Of a stretch of 33,188 nucleotides of DNA, positions 23,366 through 29,087 are shown piece by piece. A program made the translations under genes and the position numbers. The stretch is from IMG/VR virus record IMGVR_UViG_3300031758_000306, positions 1 through 33,188 of that record; one strand, given 5' to 3'. The first letter of the stretch is position 1; the number at the start of each line of letters is the position of its first letter. The notes beneath the pieces are model-generated. The model was not told the origin of the DNA, did no database searches, and saw nothing but the letters and a program-made list of their open reading frames with translations. This stretch comes from a virus.

Positions 23366-23532
23366 CTACATTTATTTTGGCATGGGTTTTAGTAACTCCG
23401 GCTGGAGGGAGTAGACCAACCACATATTCTCCCCCAGTTCAAACACAAGAGGACTGCAAAAAACTTCAAGTTAGTGATTGGCTTGTTGGCACTTGCGTAC
23501 AGATTCGCGTATTGGCAGGAGGTTTGAAATGA
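23362..23532 (+). CDS. 56-aa exported or membrane mini-protein
   Basis: ATGA overlap with the preceding gene and AGGAG upstream. MTTFILAWVLVTPAGGSRPT has a short hydrophobic start that might be a signal peptide. The rest is Thr/Pro/Gln-rich with two Cys (EDCKKL and GTCVQIRV). Function unknown. Confidence 0.62.
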   Translation: MTTFILAWVLVTPAGGSRPTTYSPPVQTQEDCKKLQVSDWLVGTCVQIRVLAGGLK

Positions 23533-23897
23533 CCATCACGCTAACCCGCGAAGAAGCGCATCAGGTGCTGGATGCGTTGGAAAGTTGTTATGACGTTATT
23601 GATTGGCCTGCTGATGGCGAAACTCCTCAAGACGATGCAGCTAAAGTACTCCACGCCAAACTAAGCGCACCCGAACCAGTGCCAACAGGATTTATTAGAA
23701 CGCTGGTTAAAGTTCATGCAGACGGAACAGAAACATGGACAGAGGAGGCTTTTTACACCGCCCCACCACAGCGCGAATGGCAGGGGCTGACGGATGAGGA
23801 TAGACAAGAATTAGCGGCAGAGCAGTACGGTTGGGAAGGTTTATGTTCTGCGGTAGAAGCAAAACTACGGGAAAAGAACTGTGCGCCCAATATATGA
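23529..23897 (+). CDS. 122-aa protein, unknown
   Basis: ATGA overlap with the preceding stop. N-terminus MTITLTREEAHQVLDALESC is a LTREEaxxxLdALe helix seen in several phage families. The centre is beta-like (RTLVKVHADGTETWTEEAF). Then come a short REWQGLTDEDRQELA linker and a helix. The latter two thirds resemble a family where a peptide REWQGLT recurs before helical tails; I cannot assign a role. Confidence 0.7.
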   Translation: MTITLTREEAHQVLDALESCYDVIDWPADGETPQDDAAKVLHAKLSAPEPVPTGFIRTLVKVHADGTETWTEEAFYTAPPQREWQGLTDEDRQELAAEQYGWEGLCSAVEAKLREKNCAPNI

Positions 23898-24300
23898 AAC
23901 ACCTGAAGACTTAGTTCGGGAATCATTAATAGGCAGAACACTAACCGAGATGTGGGGAGTTAGCCTGCACAAGTTGCCGCGTGCATATCACGTTGACTGG
24001 TTGATAGAGAAAGACGGAGATGTCCGTGGCTTTGCCGAACTAAAGTGCAGGTCCAATCCAAGAAGCAAGTACGATACATTCATGCTGTCCCTGCACAAGT
24101 GGATGCACGGCAAGCAACTGGCAGCAGAGATAGCTGGCAAGTTTATGATTATCGTGCAATGGGAAGACGGATTGTTCTACCACCAGCAAGGATGGTGTGA
24201 TGTGAAGTACGGTGTGGGAGGTAGGAAAGATAGGCAGGATGCGCAGGACATTGAGCCTGTGATCTACATTCCTACCTATGCTTTCAAGAGGATTACTTAG
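23881..24300 (+). CDS. PD-(D/E)xK nuclease-like protein, last early gene
   Basis: 139 aa from GTG 23881, 17 bases inside the previous gene. Motifs HVDWLIEKDGDVRGFAELKC give Asp39, Glu53 and Lys55, a PD-(D/E)xK active-site pattern, in a frame with LHKLPRAYHVDW. The family looks like short phage nucleases (HKLP…YHxDx…xxExK). The C-terminus is beta-rich. The gene converges with the Rz gene, overlapping it by eight bases with no terminator between. Confidence 0.78.
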   Translation: MRPIYETPEDLVRESLIGRTLTEMWGVSLHKLPRAYHVDWLIEKDGDVRGFAELKCRSNPRSKYDTFMLSLHKWMHGKQLAAEIAGKFMIIVQWEDGLFYHQQGWCDVKYGVGGRKDRQDAQDIEPVIYIPTYAFKRIT

Positions 24301-24754
24301 CTACTGCTTCGTACTGGGAGTAGCATTGTTTGAGGGCAAGTCGGAGTTCGTCGGCTTCTCTAGCGATCCTGATAAGAACTTCTCCATCTTCTCGGTAAAG
24401 CTCTTTTCCGGTACAGCCACCCTGTCCAGCACCGGAGGCTTTGGACATTCCACTGCCTTCGGCGGGGCGCTCATTCCTGTCGCGCAAGCTGTTAGCCAGA
24501 GCAATGGTACGAGCGTTAATATCTTTAAGCTCACGGTCTTTCTCCTGTCTGATCTTGTCAGCACTGTCCTGCATATCACGCTCTCGCTGACGGGCAGCTT
24601 CCTGTGCAGCAGCATACTCAGCCATCTGCTTGGCCTTCTCTTTGTCCCACTGCGCCTGCACCTTAGCCTGCCCAGCATCGTCACCCTGCCAATGCCCAAC
24701 ACCATAGGCAAGAGCAACAGCAACGACGCTGCCAGCTATGAAGTACGGGTTCAT
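24293..24754 (-). CDS. i-Spanin (Rz-like)
   Basis: 153 aa. N-terminal membrane anchor about residues 4-20 (YFIAGSVVAVALAYGVGHW), then a long charged coiled coil (AQAQWDKEKAKQMAEYAAAQ onward) in the periplasm. This is the inner-membrane half of a two-component spanin that fuses inner and outer membranes after endolysin action. It contains the o-spanin gene in another frame. Start ATG shares bases with the upstream TGA. Confidence 0.88.
   Translation of the reverse strand: MNPYFIAGSVVAVALAYGVGHWQGDDAGQAKVQAQWDKEKAKQMAEYAAAQEAARQRERDMQDSADKIRQEKDRELKDINARTIALANSLRDRNERPAEGSGMSKASGAGQGGCTGKELYREDGEVLIRIAREADELRLALKQCYSQYEAVAK
24301..24534 (-). CDS. o-Spanin (Rz1-like), fully nested in Rz
   Basis: 77 aa beginning at GTG 24532-24534 with AGGAG seven bases upstream. 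Signal peptide VSLKILTLVPLLWLTAC has a lipobox (LTAC) with the modified Cys at 17. The mature part is Pro-rich at first (APPKAVECPKPPVLD) and then helical. Nested in the +1 frame of Rz, ending five bases before Rz, as in classic overlapped Rz/Rz1 pairs. As a lipoprotein it would sit in the outer membrane and bind Rz. Confidence 0.85.
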   Translation of the reverse strand: MSLKILTLVPLLWLTACATGMSAPPKAVECPKPPVLDRVAVPEKSFTEKMEKFLSGSLEKPTNSDLPSNNATPSTKQ

Positions 24755-24918
24755 TTAGGCGGGACCTTGGTGCCATCCAGCTTTTTGTGAACCTTAATCT
24801 TTTTGCAAACCTCTACCTCTTTGCCTTTCTTTATTTCCTTTGTGCAAACTTCTTTCATCTCTCCACCAGCAAAAGCTAAGGCAGGAACAAATGCAATAAG
24901 TGCAATAAGTTTCTTCAT
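24751..24918 (-). CDS. 55-aa exported mini-protein
   Basis: ATG 24916-24918 follows the holin-candidate TAA directly. The product MKKLIALIAFVPALAFAGGE starts with an apparent cleavable signal peptide (AFA-GG). The mature part is Lys-rich with two Cys (VCTKEIKKGKEVEVCKKIKV). Within the lysis cassette, its role is unknown; perhaps a periplasmic accessory protein. Confidence 0.72.
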   Translation of the reverse strand: MKKLIALIAFVPALAFAGGEMKEVCTKEIKKGKEVEVCKKIKVHKKLDGTKVPPK

Positions 24919-25395
24919 TTAAATCTCCGGTTGAGGGGCAGGAGGTGGAGCTGCCTTACCGCCGTATCCAACAATGACGGGAGGGGCAGAGGAAACAGAC
25001 TCCATAACAGGCTCCACGCGCTGCGTAGAGGCTTGCTGTGGCGTCGAAACAGCAGCAGTAGGGGTAGGCTTAGGTGGCTCAGCATCGCGCTCTTTAGCGG
25101 TCGATAAGCCGGGCGGGACAAACTGAGGAAGGGCGTCCTTACCTTTGACGGCAAGGAGGGTTGCAAGACTTCCCAATACGTACTTGCTCATATCGCTCAA
25201 GATTAGGAAGAACTGCTTGTCAGCAGGAGCCATCCCTGACATTGGCTGTGTGACAAACACGACTGAGTACAGGCTTATGCCCACCATCATGATGACGGTG
25301 AAGCAGAAGGTTACGGCAATGGCAAACTTAATTACCGCATCGTGTTGTTCCTGCGTCATTGCAAGGAACTGGCTTATCAGTTTTAGCGGGTTCAT
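24919..25395 (-). CDS. Holin candidate with Pro-rich tail
   Basis: 158 aa. Hydrophobic segment 1 at 22-48 and segment 2 at about 61-83 (FFLILSDMSKYVLGSLATLL). A Pro/Ala/Val-rich acidic tail (90-158) follows. Two membrane segments and the lysis cassette context (next to GH19 endolysin and spanins) make this the best holin. Its first 68 bases overlap the lipoprotein gene, so the ATG at residue 13 is an alternative. The long Pro-rich C-terminus is unusual for a holin. Confidence 0.7.
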   Translation of the reverse strand: MNPLKLISQFLAMTQEQHDAVIKFAIAVTFCFTVIMMVGISLYSVVFVTQPMSGMAPADKQFFLILSDMSKYVLGSLATLLAVKGKDALPQFVPPGLSTAKERDAEPPKPTPTAAVSTPQQASTQRVEPVMESVSSAPPVIVGYGGKAAPPPAPQPEI

Positions 25396-25570
25396 CGGAT
25401 TTCATGTCCTCTGGTTTAGTCAATTGATCCGGGCAAGTTCCAGTGGCCGAACAAATAGGACGCTTGCATTCTCTCTTCTCCCAATTATCAGGGTCCTGAC
25501 AAGGATACCTAAACCTGTCACTGCACCCAGCCAGTAGGCTAAGCACCAAGAATATGTAGAGCTTCTTCAT
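25328..25570 (-). CDS. Small Cys-rich lipoprotein in the lysis cassette
   Basis: 80 aa from ATG 25570. MKKLYIFLVLSLLAGCSDRF is a lipoprotein signal with lipobox LLAGC. The mature part has PCQDPDNWEKRECKRPICSA and TCPDQL. With three further pairs of Cys it is likely disulfide-rich in the periplasm. It overlaps the endolysin by 32 bases. Such lipoproteins recur in podovirus lysis regions; role unknown. A second o-spanin-like or immunity role is possible. Confidence 0.75.
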   Translation of the reverse strand: MKKLYIFLVLSLLAGCSDRFRYPCQDPDNWEKRECKRPICSATGTCPDQLTKPEDMKSDEPAKTDKPVPCNDAGTTRCGN

Positions 25571-26186
25571 AGTGTTTGATCCTGTCCTCAAGCCCGAAGT
25601 AGCCACCATTGATAGCCTTAGTCAGCCCCTTCATATCATTCTGATCTGCAAACCTATTAAGGTTATTGGTCTCCCAAAACCAGCAAGCACTCTGACTTGC
25701 CCCTTCGAACGTCTGCATGTACTCTGCTGCTGCCTCTGGAGTTATCTCCAAACTTGCTGCAAAGTTGCTGTAGTTACTTCTGCCAGTGAGTTGGATAAGA
25801 CCACGGCCACGATAGCGCCAACCGTCACCACTAGACTCAGGGCCATTGCCCATACGGTTAGCATAAATATAGTTCGCAATTGCTTCCTTTTTATTAGGCT
25901 TAGATGCGTACTGTTCAGCGAGTGCATCTGTCTGAAAATACTTTGAGAACTTGGCGCGTAGTGTTGACGCCCGGTAGTTGAGGTTTTCTTCCAAGGCAGT
26001 AAAGCCAGCAGATTCATGGCTGCACTGCGCAAGGAAAGCAGCAATGCGCTTCGGAGTATTGATGTCGTAATCTTCAAGCAAGCACTTGCCACCGAGTTCG
26101 TCTTGAGGACCAGCCAGCGCACTATGCCAATGCTCAACATACTTATTCTTCGGAAGGAACTTCTTTAGTTGTTGCAGTGTTAGCAT
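25539..26186 (-). CDS. GH19 endolysin (chitinase-type muramidase)
   Basis: 215 aa from ATG 26184-26186, with AGGAG seven bases upstream (a GTG lies one codon earlier). Motif AQCSHESAGFTALEENLNY gives HES with Glu59 and the second acid Glu68 (numbers counted from the GTG). Later come RMGNGPESSGDGWRYRGRG and LIQLTGRSNY. This is the glycoside hydrolase 19 fold used by many phages to cut peptidoglycan. No signal peptide is seen, so release depends on the holin. Confidence 0.93.
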   Translation of the reverse strand: MLTLQQLKKFLPKNKYVEHWHSALAGPQDELGGKCLLEDYDINTPKRIAAFLAQCSHESAGFTALEENLNYRASTLRAKFSKYFQTDALAEQYASKPNKKEAIANYIYANRMGNGPESSGDGWRYRGRGLIQLTGRSNYSNFAASLEITPEAAAEYMQTFEGASQSACWFWETNNLNRFADQNDMKGLTKAINGGYFGLEDRIKHYEEALHILGA

Positions 26187-26481
26187 CACGAAACTCCTGA
26201 AACTCTTTGACTATCTGGTTACGAGTATTGCGCATTCGGTTTAGCTCATGCGTAGCAGCAGTCAAGGCGTTATTTAAATCCATGTACAGAATGCCAAGCG
26301 CAGGAATAATTACCACGTACGTTACAGCCATTATTGCCAGACATAGTACAAGTACCCACGATACGTGTGACTCGTCCTTATCAGTAGCACGATTCCCCAC
26401 ATCCACAGAAGGACGAACAGGATCGCGCCAACCCATGTCCCCAGCGCCTTTGCCCTGTTTATTGCTTGGTTTCGTCGCCAT
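26143..26481 (-). CDS. Membrane protein overlapping the upstream gene
   Basis: 112 aa. The charged N-terminus precedes one membrane segment (WVLVLCLAIMAVTYVVIIPA, about 42-61). A charged coiled-coil tail ends TATTKEVPSEE. The last 44 bases overlap the endolysin start. The first 150 bases lie inside the preceding gene in another frame. The start is uncertain: ATG at residue 16 also has a weak GGGGA. Single-anchor proteins of this type are common in podovirus lysis regions; a spanin- or antiholin-like role is possible. Confidence 0.6.
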   Translation of the reverse strand: MATKPSNKQGKGAGDMGWRDPVRPSVDVGNRATDKDESHVSWVLVLCLAIMAVTYVVIIPALGILYMDLNNALTAATHELNRMRNTRNQIVKEFQEFRDANTATTKEVPSEE

Positions 26482-27023
26482 GCTGCTATCTGCGCTTTCG
26501 CAAGTTCTTCAGCGTGTGCCTGCTTTTGTTCTTCAACCGTCTGTTGCCACATCGACTCGAACTTTGACCACAATGCACCAAGCTCTTGGGGTGCGTTATA
26601 AGTCATCTCGTATCGAAGCTCGGCGTACATGGCATCAATCCTTGTCCTGATCCGAACCCTGTGGAGAGCACGCCTTGCTACGGATAAATCCCCCTTGTAA
26701 ACCTTCTTAGCATTCTTCTCTTCCTCCAAGAACGCCTTGGCTATTGCATCGTAAGCATCGACAAAGTTGCCGAGATGTTCCCACACATCATCAAGCGCAT
26801 CGTTAGGATCAGTCTTGCCGATCTTCTGAACACGCTGGACCTCTTCGTTGTACTGCCGCTTTTCCTCGACACTAGGATTAGGCTTGGAAGCAAACTGCTT
26901 TTTCAGGTCGTCAAGAACTTCCTTGACATCCCCGGCTGCGCCCTTAATATCCTTGTAAAGTTTGCAGCCAGCCTTAGCCGCAGCAATTGCAGTGTTTGCC
27001 GCAGCCAGTAAAGTCAGCGGCAT
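26331..27023 (-). CDS. Coiled-coil membrane-anchored protein, unknown
   Basis: 230 aa. N-terminal Ala-rich helix (LTLLAAANTAIAAAKAG), a long charged helical region with many Glu/Lys/Arg, and a C-terminal membrane segment (ALGTWVGAILFVLLWMWGIV, about 191-210) with a basic-aromatic tail (RTSHTYRGYLYYVWQ). C-terminal tail anchoring is distinctive. It lies between adhesin genes and lysis genes. It may be virion- or lysis-related; no family recognised. Confidence 0.72.
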   Translation of the reverse strand: MPLTLLAAANTAIAAAKAGCKLYKDIKGAAGDVKEVLDDLKKQFASKPNPSVEEKRQYNEEVQRVQKIGKTDPNDALDDVWEHLGNFVDAYDAIAKAFLEEEKNAKKVYKGDLSVARRALHRVRIRTRIDAMYAELRYEMTYNAPQELGALWSKFESMWQQTVEEQKQAHAEELAKAQIAAWRRNQAINRAKALGTWVGAILFVLLWMWGIVLLIRTSHTYRGYLYYVWQ

Positions 27024-27029
27024 ACATGC

Positions 27030-27185
27030 TTATGCTTTTAGTACAAGCGTCAGCAGCAGGAGGATGATTGCCCCTGCGCTACTGATAAGAATAGTCTCAA
27101 GGCGTTTCAACCTAGCCCAGATGCCAGCATATCGCTCAGCACAGACAGCTTCGTGTGTATTGAGTCTAGCTTCCAAGTCTTCCAC
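27030..27185 (-). CDS. 51-aa coiled-coil plus membrane helix protein (XhlA-like)
   Basis: GTG 27183-27185, with AAAGGA about seven bases upstream. Residues 1-32 (VEDLEARLNTHEAVCAERYA, then a short GIWARLKRLE stretch) are amphipathic coiled coil. Residues 33-49 (ILISSAGAIILLLLTLV) are membrane. This resembles haemolysin XhlA-type holin partners, where a helical head precedes a C-terminal membrane segment. Short and GTG-started, but the ribosome site and pattern are good. Confidence 0.68.
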   Translation of the reverse strand: MEDLEARLNTHEAVCAERYAGIWARLKRLETILISSAGAIILLLLTLVLKA

Positions 27186-27197
27186 CTTTCATCCTTT

Positions 27198-27569
27198 CTA
27201 TTCTGCTTGTGAAGCAATCCATTGCTGGGCTTGCTCATCCCATGAATACATGCCACCGTCGGTCGGCATCGCAACAGGCGGCTGCCAGTTGGCATCAGCG
27301 TCCAGCGTCCAGCTCGCATAAGGCTGAGGCGGGATGAAGGCATCAAGGCCAACGTCGTATGTGTAGCCGATGCCAGCGTAGTTTTTGCGAAACGGTGTGC
27401 CGCCAGACGTATGCACGCCACCGATTGTGTTGTAGCTTGTGCGCTTGCACACCTGACCGCGAAATTCGCCGTAGTGATGCTCCCAATCAATGCCATCCTC
27501 GCCTTCGTCTTTGCCGACAATGACTTCAGTAACTACATTGTTCTCGTCTAGAAATGCGTAGTGAGCCAT
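27198..27569 (-). CDS. Phage tail-region protein with RKNYAGIGYTYD motif
   Basis: 123 aa from ATG 27567-27569 with GGTGA upstream (MVID start at 27581 is an alternative overlapping the previous stop). Motifs FRKNYAGIGYTYDVGLDAFI and PPQPYASWTLDADANWQPPV are found in a widespread small phage structural protein family seen in marine and freshwater phages. The protein is acidic and aromatic. Virion association is inferred. Confidence 0.8.
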   Translation of the reverse strand: MAHYAFLDENNVVTEVIVGKDEGEDGIDWEHHYGEFRGQVCKRTSYNTIGGVHTSGGTPFRKNYAGIGYTYDVGLDAFIPPQPYASWTLDADANWQPPVAMPTDGGMYSWDEQAQQWIASQAE

Positions 27570-27574
27570 ATCAA

Positions 27575-28441
27575 TCACCATGAAATAGAACCAGTTCCGG
27601 CGGTAAAGGTATAAATAGTATTTCCACCGCTAGTTGTTTTTGTGTAAGTTAATCCAGCGCCAATTGAGGACAAATCAGGATTTGTTGATGGATAGCTGAT
27701 TATCACAATTCCAGAACCTCCAGCGCCACTGGTTGCACGATAACTACCACCGCCGCCGCCGCCAGTATTCGCAGTGCCCGCTGTTCCATTGACTGCGCCA
27801 GAACTACCTGCACCACCACCACCAGAGCCACCAGCTCCTCCAGTGGCGCCAGAACCACCACCGCCGCCGCCAGCGTAAGTGACGCTTGATCCAGTAATTG
27901 ACGATGCAGAACCATTACCACCAGCGCCGCCAATAGTTCCTCCAGCCGGAGCGTTCTGACCAGCAGCTCCTGCGCCGCCACCACCGCCAGCAGGAAATTC
28001 CCCAGCAGCAGAAAAACCATTACCGCCTGCATTACCTTGCCCAACCGTGCCAGCAGCGCCGGTTGTTGTACCAGTTCCGCCCCAACCACCACCACCAGAG
28101 CCGCCTGTGGCGGGCGAATATGAAGTCGTACCACCACCACCACCACCACCACCGCCAGTTGCCGTAACGCTAGAAAATACTGAGTTAGAACCGTTGCCGC
28201 CTTTATTTGCGGTTGCGGCACTTCCACCCGCGCCAACCGTTACGGTATAGGAAGTTGCGGATGCAACAGATAGCGCCCCAGATAGCAAACCACCAGCGCC
28301 ACCACCGCCGCCCACAGTCCAATACCCGGTTTGGTTTGCGCCACCTCCAGCACCACCAGCAACAATTAAGTAATTGACAGATGTAGGAGCAGCAGCAGCA
28401 GATTTAATTCCTGCTAATATCATATTCATGATCCCACTCAT
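27575..28441 (-). CDS. Glycine-rich fibre-tip or adhesin-like protein
   Basis: 288 aa. After a short hydrophobic N-terminus, residues 25-250 are dominated by Gly runs (GGGGGAGG and similar) with Ala, Ser, Thr, Asn. They sit between short beta segments such as SYTVTVGAGGS and SVTYAGGGGG. The C-terminus (GIVIISYPS, TYTKTTSGGNTIYTF) closes with beta strands. This fits phage glycine-rich domains that fold into polyglycine-II helices, as in the Gp38 receptor-binding adhesins of T-even-type phages. It is encoded after the tail fibre. Receptor binding is inferred from composition. Confidence 0.82.
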   Translation of the reverse strand: MSGIMNMILAGIKSAAAAPTSVNYLIVAGGAGGGANQTGYWTVGGGGGAGGLLSGALSVASATSYTVTVGAGGSAATANKGGNGSNSVFSSVTATGGGGGGGGGTTSYSPATGGSGGGGWGGTGTTTGAAGTVGQGNAGGNGFSAAGEFPAGGGGGAGAAGQNAPAGGTIGGAGGNGSASSITGSSVTYAGGGGGGSGATGGAGGSGGGGAGSSGAVNGTAGTANTGGGGGGSYRATSGAGGSGIVIISYPSTNPDLSSIGAGLTYTKTTSGGNTIYTFTAGTGSISW

Positions 28442-28450
28442 GTCAGCCCC

Positions 28451-29077
28451 TTAACTTACGTTGCCGGTAACAACGCAGACTGTGCCGCTGATAAATAAGA
28501 TTGTCGCAACACCGCGAGTCGCAAGAGTCATCGTGTCCTTGTCCGTATTAGTCCCTGCGATATAAGCGGTAGTAATGGAACAAGTGATTGTAATATTGCC
28601 TGTTGTGTTATTAAACAGCGATATGACATCACCAGCAGCAAATGTGCTGTTCGGAATCGTGATCGACCCGCCAGTACCAACGCCAACAAATTCACCAACA
28701 TCTGTTGTTGCTAGTGAATATGAAGTAGTTTTATCCGATCCAGACTGAGGAACATTACGATAACCAACAGAATTAGTCCCATCTGCCGTACAGTTTGTCA
28801 GGGTTCCGCTAGACGGAGTGCCCAAAGCACCACCCGGTGCCACATAGTCAGTGCCAGCAGTCGCTGCACTAGCTACGCCAGAAGTTGCTTTTACAATACC
28901 GCTAAGCGTTGCTCTCTTAACAAGCTTCCCAGTAGTGGAATCAAACAAAACGATTTCAGAGTCAACCGAACTGGCCGGTCCTGATACATCACCAGCACCA
29001 GTGCCAGTTAGCGTATCGCCTGATTGCAGTTCTTGAATCGTAGTCCCGTTTAGAACAAGTGGGTATCTTGCAGTCAT
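28451..29077 (-). CDS. Tail fibre- or appendage-like virion protein
   Basis: 208 aa, beta-rich with many Thr/Gly/Ser/Val. The opening MTARYPLVLNGTTIQELQSG is a recurrent N-terminus of phage tail-appendage proteins. Later segments (ALGTPSSGTLTNCTADGTNS, GVGTGGSITIPNSTF, VISLFNNTTGNITITCSITT) are typical of fibre repeats. Located between the tail fibre and the glycine-rich gene. A fibre-arm or connector role is inferred. Confidence 0.78.
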   Translation of the reverse strand: MTARYPLVLNGTTIQELQSGDTLTGTGAGDVSGPASSVDSEIVLFDSTTGKLVKRATLSGIVKATSGVASAATAGTDYVAPGGALGTPSSGTLTNCTADGTNSVGYRNVPQSGSDKTTSYSLATTDVGEFVGVGTGGSITIPNSTFAAGDVISLFNNTTGNITITCSITTAYIAGTNTDKDTMTLATRGVATILFISGTVCVVTGNVS

Positions 29078-29087
29078 GATCTATCCT

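Noticed and set aside
24278-24790. 170-aa plus-strand hydrophobic frame
   Set aside because: Antisense of the Rz/Rz1 overlap; no ribosome site and the minus-strand pair is well supported.
28047-28250. Proline-rich plus-strand frame
   Set aside because: It is the antisense of Gly codons in the glycine-rich gene, which gives Pro runs automatically.
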